A DNA stretch of 64,000 nucleotides from positions 3,534,001-3,598,000 of the forward strand of contig OZ244249.1 of NCBI GenBank assembly GCA_965217135.1. The letters are read 5' to 3'. The translations under genes and the position numbers were made by a program. Source of the stretch: HXMU1420-2 sp017643305. GTDB taxonomy: Bacteria > Pseudomonadota > Alphaproteobacteria > Rhodobacterales > Rhodobacteraceae. The notes beneath the pieces are model-generated. The model searched no databases, had not been told where the DNA came from, and saw only the letters and a program-made list of their open reading frames with translations. Shown here in pieces: positions 1 to 8,155 of the stretch (the stretch's first letter is position 1; the number at the start of each line of letters is the position of its first letter).

Positions 1-84
1 AGGCGCGCCGGCATAGGCGGCCCCATAAATGGTCGCTGCGCTCAAACCACCGAGCAGAAAACGTCGGGTCACCTGATGCGTCAT
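1..84 (-). CDS. 5' end of a secreted protein gene (partial)
   Basis: Only the first 28 codons are inside the window; the rest lies before position 1. They begin MTHQVTRRFLLGGLSAATIY, with a twin-arginine-like RRFL followed by a hydrophobic, Ala/Gly-rich segment ending AYAG-AP, which is the form of a Tat or Sec export signal with a signal-peptidase I site. The protein is therefore probably periplasmic. An in-frame ATG six codons upstream (position 102) is an alternative start. The next gene on the same strand is nadD. In related genomes I recall a D-alanyl-D-alanine carboxypeptidase/endopeptidase beside nadD, but nothing in these 28 codons proves that. Confidence 0.6.
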   Translation of the reverse strand, partial: MTHQVTRRFLLGGLSAATIYGAAYAGAP

Positions 85-251
85 GACTGGCAAATATCCC
101 ATCCGTACGAATCGACACAAGCGTGCAATCCTGCAGGGATCCACAACCGTTGCAGATCATTCCCAATTTCCCCTGTAAACGGCTGGTTTTCGTTATTATT
201 GCTCACGTTCAGTGAAAACAGTTCTTCTGTTCCGCGCGCACTGTTTACGGG

Positions 252-866
252 TCAGGACCGACTCGATTTCCGCCACCCCCCGGCCTTCCGGATGGCCGAG
301 GAGCTCTGTGCCACCATAGGCACATTCACAAAACACCAGGCCGGGGCGCTCGTATGCGCCAGAAAATGGCTGGCCTGCCCGTCAATACGGTACTGACGAT
401 AGAGTCGTGCCGCAGGCGACATCCGGGCGGAAATCCGGTCTCCGGGCCGGGCCAGCACACCGATGGGAACCGCTTCGAATATACTTTGCCAGCTCCGCCA
501 GTGATGAAATGACGCGAGATTGTCCGCCCCCATCAGCCAGACGAACCGAACACCCGGATACCGCATGGTCAGCGCCGCAATTGTATCCGCTGTAGCCCGG
601 GTGCCCAGTCGCGCTTCGATATCCGTAACGCTGACACGCGGGTGATCCATCATCGCCCGGGCCACTGTCAGCCGCTGCACCATCGGTGCGGGTCCTTGCG
701 TTTTCAATGGGTTGCCCGGGCTGACCAGCCACCAGACGCGGTCCAGCCCAAATAGCTTCAACGCCTCGCGCGTGATGTGGACATGCCCCTCATGCGGCGG
801 ATCAAACGACCCGCCAAGCAACCCGACGCTCTGTCCAGGGCGCAGATATGGTAACCCATCCGCCAT
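252..866 (-). CDS. nadD: Nicotinate-nucleotide adenylyltransferase
   Basis: NadD adenylates nicotinate mononucleotide with ATP to form deamido-NAD, the penultimate step of NAD synthesis in the cytosol. Residues 19-28 read GSFDPPHEGH, containing the nucleotidyltransferase HxGH-type ATP-binding motif of this family. The product is 204 aa, normal for NadD. The start at 866 is chosen because an AAGGGGG sequence sits about seven bases upstream; an ATG at 884 would add six residues but lacks a ribosome site. The gene is divergent from ettA, with about 125 bp between the starts, and lies upstream of the partial exported-protein gene. Confidence 0.93.
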   Translation of the reverse strand: MADGLPYLRPGQSVGLLGGSFDPPHEGHVHITREALKLFGLDRVWWLVSPGNPLKTQGPAPMVQRLTVARAMMDHPRVSVTDIEARLGTRATADTIAALTMRYPGVRFVWLMGADNLASFHHWRSWQSIFEAVPIGVLARPGDRISARMSPAARLYRQYRIDGQASHFLAHTSAPAWCFVNVPMVAQSSSAIRKAGGWRKSSRS

Positions 867-992
867 GCCCGCCCCCTTGCACATAAACGCGGGCGGAAAT
901 CAATCTGCGCTTCGTGTTTCACGCCTGTGTTGCCCCGCCCTGCAGCCTTGGCTATCTAACGTCGAAACACGTTACGCCCGAGGACATCCACC

Positions 993-2648
993 ATGGCCGC
1001 CTATCAGTACGTCTACCACATGCAAGGGGTCTCCAAGACCTATCCCGGTGGCAAGAAATGCTTCGAAAACATCCACCTCAGCTTCCTGCCGGGCGTGAAG
1101 ATTGGTGTCGTTGGCGTCAACGGCGCCGGTAAATCGACGCTGATGCGGATCATGGCGGGGCTCGACACCGATTTCACGGGCGAGGCCTGGTCGGCCGAAG
1201 GCGCCAAAGTGGGCTACCTGCCGCAGGAACCACAGCTGGATGAAACCCTGAACGTGCGCGAAAACGTCATGCTGGGCGTGGCCGCAAAAAAGGCCAAGCT
1301 GGACCGGTTCAACGAACTGGCCATGAACTATTCCGACGAAACTGCAGACGAAATGGCGCAGCTGCAGGATCAGATTGACGCCGAAAACCTGTGGGATCTC
1401 GACAGCCAGATCGACGTGGCGATGGAGGCCCTGCGCTGCCCGCCGGATGAGGCGGAGGTCAGCACACTCTCGGGCGGGGAACGCCGCCGCGTGGCGCTGT
1501 GCAAGCTGCTGCTCGAAGCGCCCGACATGCTGCTTTTGGACGAACCGACCAACCACCTGGATGCGGAAACCATAGCTTGGCTGCAGCAGCACCTGATCGA
1601 ATACAAGGGCACGATCCTGATTGTCACCCACGACCGCTACTTCCTGGACGACATCACCGGCTGGATCCTCGAACTGGATCGCGGCCGGGGCATTCCGTAC
1701 GAAGGCAACTATTCCAGTTGGCTGGAGCAGAAGGCCAAGCGGCTGGAGCAGGAAGCCCGCGAAGACAAGTCGCGCCAAAAGACGCTGGAACGCGAACTGG
1801 AATGGATGCGGCAAGGCGCCAAGGCCCGGCAGGCGAAATCCAAGGCCCGGATCGCGGCCTACGAGGATCTGGCCAACCAGTCCGAACGCGAAAAGATCAC
1901 CCGCGCGCAGATCGTCATTCCGCGTGGGCCGCGTCTGGGCTCCAAGGTGATCGAGGTGGACGGCCTGGCCAAGCATATGGGCGATAAACAGCTCATCGAG
2001 GATCTGTCCTTCTCCCTGCCCCCCGGCGGTATTGTTGGTGTCATAGGGCCCAACGGCGCGGGCAAATCTACGCTGTTCAAGATGCTGACCGGACAGGAAG
2101 CGCCCGATAGCGGCGCCATCGAGCTGGGTGACACAGTGCAGCTGGCATATGTCGACCAATCGCGCGACGATCTTTCGGCTGGCGATACCGTGTGGGAGGC
2201 CATTTCTGGCGGGGCTGAGGTGATCGAACTGGGCGACGCGCAGATGAACTCGCGCGCCTATTGTTCGGCCTTCAACTTCAAGGGCGGGGATCAGCAAAAA
2301 AAGGTCGAGCTACTTTCCGGTGGGGAACGCAATCGGGTCCATATGGCACGGCTGCTGAAGGAAGGCGGCAACGTCATTCTGCTCGACGAACCGACCAACG
2401 ATCTGGACGTGGAAACGCTGCGGGCGCTGGAAGACGCGCTGGTTGATTTCGCGGGCTGCGCCGTGGTGATCTCGCACGACCGGTTTTTCCTGGACCGCAT
2501 CTGCACGCATATCCTCGCTTTTGAAGGCGATGCGCATGTGGAGTGGTTCGAGGGCAACTTCGAGGATTACGAAGAGGACAAAAAGCGTCGGCTGGGGCCA
2601 GATGCTTTGGAGCCGAAGCGGTTGAAACACAAGAAGTTCAGCCGGTAG
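993..2648 (+). CDS. ettA: Energy-dependent translational throttle protein EttA (ABC-F ATPase)
   Basis: EttA is a soluble ABC-F protein that binds the ribosomal E site and gates entry into elongation according to ADP/ATP ratio. The 551-residue product has two ABC modules: Walker A GVNGAGKST at 41-49, signature LSGGE at 159-163 and Walker B LLLDEPTNHL at about 180-189; then Walker A GPNGAGKST at about 352-360, a second LSGGE and ILLDEPTNDL near 462-471. The charged interdomain linker (about 240-300) is the P-site tRNA interaction motif region, and the length matches EttA rather than Uup or ABCF3-like members. A VGVNGAGKSTLMRIMAGLD core with long coiled linker makes the assignment secure. The gene is monocistronic as far as can be seen. 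Confidence 0.95.
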   Translation: MAAYQYVYHMQGVSKTYPGGKKCFENIHLSFLPGVKIGVVGVNGAGKSTLMRIMAGLDTDFTGEAWSAEGAKVGYLPQEPQLDETLNVRENVMLGVAAKKAKLDRFNELAMNYSDETADEMAQLQDQIDAENLWDLDSQIDVAMEALRCPPDEAEVSTLSGGERRRVALCKLLLEAPDMLLLDEPTNHLDAETIAWLQQHLIEYKGTILIVTHDRYFLDDITGWILELDRGRGIPYEGNYSSWLEQKAKRLEQEAREDKSRQKTLERELEWMRQGAKARQAKSKARIAAYEDLANQSEREKITRAQIVIPRGPRLGSKVIEVDGLAKHMGDKQLIEDLSFSLPPGGIVGVIGPNGAGKSTLFKMLTGQEAPDSGAIELGDTVQLAYVDQSRDDLSAGDTVWEAISGGAEVIELGDAQMNSRAYCSAFNFKGGDQQKKVELLSGGERNRVHMARLLKEGGNVILLDEPTNDLDVETLRALEDALVDFAGCAVVISHDRFFLDRICTHILAFEGDAHVEWFEGNFEDYEEDKKRRLGPDALEPKRLKHKKFSR

Positions 2649-2697
2649 GACAGGATTAACCCCGGCATTCCGAAATCAAAGAACGGTGGGCTTAAGC

Positions 2698-2913
2698 TCA
2701 TCCGACGCAGGGCCATGGTGAAGCGCACTGTGCTTGCATCCCGGTGGTTGGGCCAGAGATATAGGCCCAAAACCTCTTCCCCCCTTTCAGGAACTGTTTG
2801 CGCAAGGGGTCCGGATTGGCCTGCAAATGGCCAATGGTGCCTCGGGTATCTTCCAGCAGGTCGGTGTCGCTAAACCACGGCAGTCTGTCGAACATCACCA
2901 TGTTCATGATCAT
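2698..2913 (-). CDS. Small hypothetical protein
   Basis: A 71-codon reading frame on the minus strand starts ATG-ATC-ATG-AAC-ATG-GTG and is preceded by GGAGAG at a good distance (TGGAGAGTGTCCG before the ATG), which is the main reason to list it. The product has a charged, soluble first two thirds (FDRLPWFSDTDLLEDTRG near residues 8-25, then KQFLKGGKRFWAY) and a Cys/Pro-containing end. I do not recognise a family and see no membrane segment or signal peptide. It lies convergently behind ettA in otherwise gene-free DNA. It may be a real small gene or a chance frame. Confidence 0.4.
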   Translation of the reverse strand: MIMNMVMFDRLPWFSDTDLLEDTRGTIGHLQANPDPLRKQFLKGGKRFWAYISGPTTGMQAQCASPWPCVG

Positions 2914-3088
2914 CGGACACTCTCCACATTGTCATTAGAGTAGCATCACTGACTGGTACGCCAGCCCGCACCCGCACGGCCATATAGGGCAACATAGCCG
3001 CACGCCTACAACATGCAGTTGACCGGCCCCAGTCGATGCGGTAAGTGCGAACTACAGGTGCATAGACGCGGTAAGCATCACTGACGAA

Positions 3089-3127
3089 GGGCCCGGTTGT
3101 TCATGGCAACCGGGCCCGTTTCGTTTC
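3089..3127 (+). terminator. Strong rho-independent terminator-like hairpin
   Basis: GGGCCCGGTTG (3089-3099) and CAACCGGGCCC (3107-3117) are a perfect 11-bp inverted repeat around a 7-nt loop, followed by GTTTCGTTTC. No protein gene on the plus strand ends just before it; ettA stops about 440 bp upstream, so it may end the ettA transcript or an unannotated small RNA. Confidence 0.75.
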
Positions 3128-3608
3128 GGCCCACATCCAACGTGATAAGTCAGTGGGGAACGGGAAAAGGCGTCAGGTGCTCAGACGCGGTCCTTGCATT
3201 GCGCCCGAAGACACATCCCTGACGCCTTCCCGACTCGGTCCGGCCTTGCGGCCATTCCGACCCGGTTTGCAGCAGGTCCGAGGACCCACCACCATTCCGC
3301 CCTTCGAATGAAGGTCGAAACTGCCACGATCACCCGAAAGTGTCCGCAGCTGGCCTGTTGCATCCGAGAATGCCCCACGACCCCGCACCAACCACATTTT
3401 CCGATCCGACCGACCCCTAAGGGTCTGCCACCCGTCAAACCACCGAACCTCCACGTTGCGACCCATGCCCGAAGGCTTGTTTCACTGCGCTTCGGCCCTG
3501 TTCGGCCTGTGCGTCCCGCTCCTGATCTTGCGATCTCTTGCGGTGACTTCAGCTTCACAATTCCGTGCCTTTCGGGCAAGAAAATAGCACTGCAGCATGA
3601 AAATTTCT

Positions 3609-3652
3609 TGGGGATAACTTGTTGATACCGCTGGGGGTTTTGCTGTGGATAA
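3609..3652 (+). other. DnaA-box-like cluster
   Basis: TGTGGATAA at 3644-3652 is a perfect reverse complement of the DnaA box TTATCCACA. TGGGGATAA at 3609-3617 differs by one base, and TGTTGATAC at 3620-3628 by two. They sit in a locally AT-richer part of the gene-free stretch. Three sites are few for an origin, and no origin-linked genes (dnaA, parAB, hemE, mnmG) are in the window, so a titration or regulatory site, or chance, is as likely. Confidence 0.3.
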
Positions 3653-3896
3653 GCCGAAATAGATTGTCCGAACAAGTACCTGCCCTGTGGCAGTGGAAAC
3701 TTCCCAAAAAACGGCTGTAAGCGCGCTGTTTCTGCGCCCGCGAAGGCTGTTTCCACCCGGCGCGCGCCCGAATCATGGGCTTTCACTGCCCACCACCCAA
3801 GGGCGCGATTCGATTGAAGCCGGAGCATTCCCTGTTTGGCTTGTTTTTCACATTCCTACGGTCGTAAGCTAGCGCATCAAGCTTTCGGACACGGGT

Positions 3897-4784
3897 ATGG
3901 TCACCGCCACTTTTTCCGGCCGCCAGCAGGATAACCTGCGTGGCATCTTCTTTATGCTGTTGGGTTTCTTTGTTTTTTCGATGGCGGATTCAATCGCCAA
4001 ATACCTGACGGCCTACTACCACCCCACCCAAATTGTCTGGACCCGGCAGCTAGGCATCACCCTGGGCGTGGTCGTTTTGATTGGTATGAAGGGCCCGCAG
4101 ATCCTGCGCAGCGCGGCCCCTGGGCTACAGATTGGCCGCGGCCTGTGCGCCATTGTGTCGGCATTGTCCTTTGTGGTTGCCTTGCGACATGTGCCGCTGG
4201 CCATGGCAGTGGCCGTGTCCTTCGTCGCACCTTTCATGGTTACTATGCTCGGCGCTTTACTGCTGCGCGAACAGGTCGGTATCCGGCGTTGGACCGCCAT
4301 CGCTATAGGGTTCCTAGGCACTCTGGTTGTGATCCGACCAGGGTTCGATACGCCACACCCGGCCATTCTGTTCGTGATCCTGGCCGCCTTTGCTTTTGCC
4401 CTGCGGCAGATCCTGTCGCGCTATCTGGGCAATCGGGACCGGACCGAAACCACAATGGCCTACACCGCCCTTACCACGATCGCCTTGCTCGCCCTGCCTT
4501 TGCCATTCTTTTGGGCGGAACCACAATCTTGGAGCCATGTCGGAGCCATGGCCGCCATGGCGCTTTTGGCGGGGTTCGGCGAATACATGGTGATCCGCGC
4601 ATTGGAGATCGCATTGGCCGTTGTTGTCGCGCCAATGCAATACGCGATGATCATCTTCAGTTCTATTTGGGGCTTTCTGCTGTTTGGGCACATCCCCGAC
4701 ATCTGGACCTGGGTCGGGTCCGCAATCATCATCGCGTCTGGCCTGTACATGATGAGGCGAGAGGCGCGCCGATCCAAAGGCTGA
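3897..4784 (+). CDS. DMT-superfamily (EamA) transporter
   Basis: A 295-residue inner-membrane protein with about ten hydrophobic helices in two halves, each an EamA-type domain (about 15-145 and 155-288). The first helix is GIFFMLLGFFVFSMADSIAK; the first half closes with LLREQVGIRRWTAIAIGFLG and the second with a MQYAMIIFSSIWGFLLFG segment, both typical of drug/metabolite exporters. Length fits the family (about 290-310 aa). The substrate cannot be read from sequence; members export amino acids, nucleosides or other small metabolites. It converges on mvaA, whose stop codon is two bases beyond this one, and no shared pathway is implied. Confidence 0.85.
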   Translation: MVTATFSGRQQDNLRGIFFMLLGFFVFSMADSIAKYLTAYYHPTQIVWTRQLGITLGVVVLIGMKGPQILRSAAPGLQIGRGLCAIVSALSFVVALRHVPLAMAVAVSFVAPFMVTMLGALLLREQVGIRRWTAIAIGFLGTLVVIRPGFDTPHPAILFVILAAFAFALRQILSRYLGNRDRTETTMAYTALTTIALLALPLPFFWAEPQSWSHVGAMAAMALLAGFGEYMVIRALEIALAVVVAPMQYAMIIFSSIWGFLLFGHIPDIWTWVGSAIIIASGLYMMRREARRSKG

Positions 4785-4786
4785 GC

Positions 4787-6025
4787 TTAGCCCCTGCCCA
4801 TCAGGTCTCGCGCCACGTCTTCGCGGACGGTTCCCGCCTCGATCATCGCACGGGCGATCCTGTCAATCTCATCCCCTGTGGCTCCAATAGCGATGGCCAC
4901 GTTGCGGGCGTGCAGGCTCATGTGCCCACGCTGAATGCCTTCGGTGGCCAGTGCGCGCAGGGCCGAGAAGTTCTGCACCAGCCCCACAGCCGCCATGACG
5001 CGCCCCAACCGGTCGGCGTTGGTTGCCCCCATGATGGCCAGTGCAGCCTGTGCGGTAGGATGCGCGCGGGTGGCACCGCCAACGATGCCCACCGGCATGG
5101 GCAGTTCAATTTCACCCAGCAGATCGCCTTCGGGCGTTTTGGAATAGCGGGTCAACGGGCCATACCCATCCTGCGCAGCAAAGGCATGTGCGCCCGCCTC
5201 GAGAGCGCGGGTGTCGTTGCCCGTAGCAAGCCCGACGGCGCTGATGCCGTTCATGATGCCTTTGTTATGCGTCGCGGCACGATACGGGTCGGCATCGGCG
5301 AAAGCCCAGGCCGAAATGATGCCATTCACGGTGTCCGGCCCAATCACCGAAGCCGGCCATATTGCCCGCGCCCGCACCAGCCGACGATCGGCAAGGTTGG
5401 ACAAGATTTTCAGGCCGACGGTGCCGCCTGTCAGTTCTTCCAGCCAGGGAGCGATCTTTTCAGCCATGGTGTTGACCGCGTTGGCCCCCATCGCATCGCG
5501 TACATCGACGATCAGATGCACCACCAGAAACGGGCCTGCGATTCGCACTTCGAGGTCACGGAATCCGCCGCCCAGGCTGACCAGCATCGGGTCGCAGACA
5601 TTGCACAGCTCTGCAATTTCTTCGGCACGAGAGGCGACCAGCGCCTGCGCTGCCGGCAAATCCTGCAAGCCGACCACCTGGACCTGCGCAATCATGCAGG
5701 GATCATCGGCTTCGGTGGTAATTCCGCCCGAATCCCGACAGGCTCGGGCGCCATTACACACAGCAGCCACGACAGAGCTTTCTTCGGTTGCCAGCGGTGC
5801 CAACACATCCTGACCGTCTACGGTCAGGTTGGTGGCTACGCCCAAGGGCACTGACATCACGCCGATCACGTTTTCAGACAGATTGTCAGCCAGATCACCA
5901 TCATGGGCCGCCGCCGCGGCCAGATGGGCCGCCTGCTCTGCTGTCAGATCACTGACCTCCGCGATACGGGCCAACCTGTCTGCCCGGCTCAGATTGTGGA
6001 AACCGGGCAGTCGGGAACTCGTCAT
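4787..6025 (-). CDS. mvaA: Class II (degradative-type) hydroxymethylglutaryl-CoA reductase
   Basis: This 412-residue enzyme interconverts HMG-CoA and mevalonate with NAD(P)(H). It matches class II HMG-CoA reductase: ENVIGVMSVPLGVATNL at 51-67, E81 in TEESSVVAA, the dinucleotide-site DAMGANAVNTMAE at 177-189, K255 in HNKGIMNG, D286 in AAQDGYGP and H372 in GHMSLHARN. These correspond to the Glu/Lys/Asp/His catalytic set known from the Pseudomonas mevalonii enzyme. No other mevalonate-pathway genes (kinases, HMG-CoA synthase) are in the window, so mevalonate use rather than isoprenoid synthesis is the better guess. It starts 27 bp after the prpE stop on the same strand with GGAGG before the ATG, suggesting co-transcription with prpE. 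Confidence 0.92.
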   Translation of the reverse strand: MTSSRLPGFHNLSRADRLARIAEVSDLTAEQAAHLAAAAAHDGDLADNLSENVIGVMSVPLGVATNLTVDGQDVLAPLATEESSVVAAVCNGARACRDSGGITTEADDPCMIAQVQVVGLQDLPAAQALVASRAEEIAELCNVCDPMLVSLGGGFRDLEVRIAGPFLVVHLIVDVRDAMGANAVNTMAEKIAPWLEELTGGTVGLKILSNLADRRLVRARAIWPASVIGPDTVNGIISAWAFADADPYRAATHNKGIMNGISAVGLATGNDTRALEAGAHAFAAQDGYGPLTRYSKTPEGDLLGEIELPMPVGIVGGATRAHPTAQAALAIMGATNADRLGRVMAAVGLVQNFSALRALATEGIQRGHMSLHARNVAIAIGATGDEIDRIARAMIEAGTVREDVARDLMGRG

Positions 6026-6052
6026 TGCAACCTCCGTTCAGGGTTGCGAGAT

Positions 6053-7948
6053 TTATGACGCTGGATAGCCGAGAGTTGCAAGCGCCTCGCGGATTTCATC
6101 CAGGATTGCAGGGTCGTCTATGGTGGCGGGCATCTTGAAGTCCTGCCCATCGGCGATCTTGACCATGATGGCGCGCAGGATCTTGCCGGACCGCGTCTTG
6201 GGCAGACGATCCACCACAACCGCCAGCTTGAACGCGGCAACCGGGCCGATCTGGTCGCGCATCAACGCCACACATTCCTTTACGATGTCCGCATGCGGCC
6301 GGTTCACACCCTTGGTTAGACACAAAAAGCCCAAGGGCAATTGCCCTTTCAGATCATCCGCCACGCCTATCACGGCACATTCCGCAACATCAGGGTGGGA
6401 AGCCAGAACCTCCTCCATTGCGCCGGTGGACAGGCGGTGGCCCGCCACGTTGATGACGTCATCGGTGCGCGCCATGATGTAGAGGTAACCGTCTTCGTCG
6501 ATCATCCCTGCATCGCCGGTTTCGTAATAGCCGGGAAATGTGGACAGATAGCTTTTCTTGAACCGCTCTTCCGCGTTCCAAAGGTTGGGCAGCGTCGCCG
6601 GCGGCAGCGGCAGTTTGATCGCAATCGCGCCCAGCTCGCCCACAGCAACGGGATTGCCGCCTTCGTCGAGAATCTGCACGTCATAGCCCGGCATCGCCAC
6701 GGTGGGCGATCCGATCTTGACCGGCAGCGCTTCGATCCCGGCGGGGTTGCCCGCGATGGTCCAGCCGGTTTCGGTCTGCCACCAATGGTCATAGACCGGC
6801 ACGCCAAGCAGGTCCTGCGCCCAGACAATGGTGTCCGGATCCGCCCGTTCGCCCGCAAGGTACAGCGCCCGCAGGCAACTCAGGTCGTATTTCTTGCGGA
6901 ACTCACCCTTGGGATCTTCCCGTTTGATCGCGCGGAACGCTGTCGGCGCGGTGAAGAAGCTGCGCACGTTATGCTCGGAAATCACACGCCAGAAGGTACC
7001 TGCATCCGGCGTGCCAATTGGTTTGCCTTCGAACACAACAGTTGTATTGCCATGGATCAGCGGTCCATAGCAGATATAGCTGTGGCCAACGACCCAACCT
7101 ACATCGGACGCGGCCCAGAATACATCGCCCGGATCGACGTTGTAGATATTCTTCATCGTCCAGTTCAGCGCCACCAGATGACCTGCAGTTGGCCGCACAA
7201 CACCCTTTGGCGCACCGGTGGTGCCAGAGGTGTAGAGCACATAGGCCGGGTGATTGCCTTCAACCGGCACACAGTCAGCCGGGGCCACGCCGTCCTGCGC
7301 GGCGTACCATTCCACGTCACGGCCTTCGACCAGCTCGGCCACGGCCTCTTCCCGTTGGAAGATGATGCAGAACTCAGGCTTGTGCTTCGATAGTTCGATT
7401 GCCCCATCATAGAGCGGCTTGTAGTCCACCACGCGCCCCGGCTCGATCCCACAGGACGCGGCAATGATGGCCTTGGGTTTGCAATCATCGATACGGACGG
7501 CCAGTTCGTGGGCGGCAAACCCGCCAAAGACCACGGAATGCACGGCGCCCAGACGCGCACAGGCCAGCATCGCCTCCAGCGCCTGCGGCACCATCGGCAT
7601 GTAAATGATCACCCGGTCACCTTTTTCGATGCCCTTGGCGGCCAGCGCCCCGGCCAGCGACGCAACGCGGGTCTGCAGATCAGCGAAGGTGATCTTTTCC
7701 TGCGTGCCGGTAATTGGGCTATCATAGATGATGGCCAGACGGTCACCATTGCCTGCTTCGACATGCCGGTCTACGGCGTTGTAGCAGCCATTCACCTTGG
7801 CATCGGTAAACCATTCATAAAGTGGGGCGTTATCGTCGTTCAGCGCGCGGCTGGGTTTTTCGACCCAGTCGATGGCTTCGGCCGTTTCCATCCAAAACGC
7901 TTCGGGATCGGCCTTCCAGCCTTCATAGACCTTGCTGTACGACATCAT
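6053..7948 (-). CDS. prpE: Propionyl-CoA synthetase
   Basis: PrpE activates propionate to propionyl-CoA through an acyl-adenylate, feeding the methylmalonyl-CoA or methylcitrate route. The 631-residue product carries the adenylate-forming motifs LYTSGTTGAPKG (P-loop), YETGDAG and PKTRSGKILR with the catalytic lysine near the C terminus, and the acetyl-CoA-synthetase-type N domain (SYSKVYEGWKADPEAFW). The adjoining ATGs at 7948 and 7945 are both possible starts; GGAGGAGAAT precedes them, so six extra N-terminal codons in the longer frame are rejected. It lies between maeB upstream and mvaA downstream on the same strand. TTGCAAA-type boxes sit in its 207-bp leader (see 8041-8152). An acetyl-CoA synthetase function is less likely. 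Confidence 0.9.
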   Translation of the reverse strand: MMSYSKVYEGWKADPEAFWMETAEAIDWVEKPSRALNDDNAPLYEWFTDAKVNGCYNAVDRHVEAGNGDRLAIIYDSPITGTQEKITFADLQTRVASLAGALAAKGIEKGDRVIIYMPMVPQALEAMLACARLGAVHSVVFGGFAAHELAVRIDDCKPKAIIAASCGIEPGRVVDYKPLYDGAIELSKHKPEFCIIFQREEAVAELVEGRDVEWYAAQDGVAPADCVPVEGNHPAYVLYTSGTTGAPKGVVRPTAGHLVALNWTMKNIYNVDPGDVFWAASDVGWVVGHSYICYGPLIHGNTTVVFEGKPIGTPDAGTFWRVISEHNVRSFFTAPTAFRAIKREDPKGEFRKKYDLSCLRALYLAGERADPDTIVWAQDLLGVPVYDHWWQTETGWTIAGNPAGIEALPVKIGSPTVAMPGYDVQILDEGGNPVAVGELGAIAIKLPLPPATLPNLWNAEERFKKSYLSTFPGYYETGDAGMIDEDGYLYIMARTDDVINVAGHRLSTGAMEEVLASHPDVAECAVIGVADDLKGQLPLGFLCLTKGVNRPHADIVKECVALMRDQIGPVAAFKLAVVVDRLPKTRSGKILRAIMVKIADGQDFKMPATIDDPAILDEIREALATLGYPAS

Positions 7949-8040
7949 ATTCTCCTCCGACGGCAATGCCCGAGTGTTACGGATCAGGAGCCGAACAATG
8001 CAAGCGCCGCTAATAACGTAGCGTCAGATTATCGCAACAA

Positions 8041-8152
8041 ATTTGCAGATGTCGGCCAGCATATCCTGCAAACTTTTGCAAACACTGGCGTTATCGTCAT
8101 TCGATCAGTCGATTTTGCCATTTTTGCAAAACTACAAATTGACTTGTGCAAA
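8041..8152 (-). promoter_or_regulatory. Repeated TTTGCAAA-type boxes upstream of prpE
   Basis: The prpE leader holds TTTGCAAA at 8075-8082 and 8123-8130, CTGCAAA at 8066-8072, TTTTGCCA at 8113-8120, ATTTGCAG at 8041-8048 and TTGTGCAAA at 8144-8152. The short-chain fatty acyl-CoA regulators (ScfR family, for example PccR of Rhodobacter sphaeroides) are reported to use paired TTTGCAAA half-sites, so propionyl-CoA-responsive control of prpE is a reasonable inference. The two tight pairs here have centres 9-10 bp apart, closer than the published spacing as I recall it. No ScfR gene is in the window. Confidence 0.6.
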
Positions 8153-8155
8153 TCC

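Larger units (their letters stand above)
2914..3896. other. Gene-free stretch of about 1 kb
   Basis: I find no convincing gene here. The 12-bp sequence AGCATCACTGAC occurs at 2942-2953 and again at 3074-3085, and GCGGTAAG recurs at about 3037 and 3068. A strong terminator follows at 3089-3127, so a short untranslated RNA ending there is possible. The frames at 3181-3828 show no start signal or recognisable protein. DnaA-box-like sequences lie at 3609-3652. The last part before 3897 presumably carries the promoter of the DMT transporter. Confidence 0.5.

Noticed and set aside
972..2297. A 441-codon open frame antisense to ettA
   Set aside because: It is the high-GC antisense frame of ettA; the product is His/Gln/Phe-rich low-complexity sequence without any recognisable domain or start signal.
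3609..3652. Calling this the replication origin
   Set aside because: Only one exact DnaA box, and none of the usual origin neighbours of alphaproteobacteria is in the window.
3181..3828. A 215-codon open frame on the minus strand in the gene-free kilobase
   Set aside because: Composition (Trp-, Arg- and Gly-rich) and lack of a start signal point to chance; it also runs through the DnaA-like boxes.
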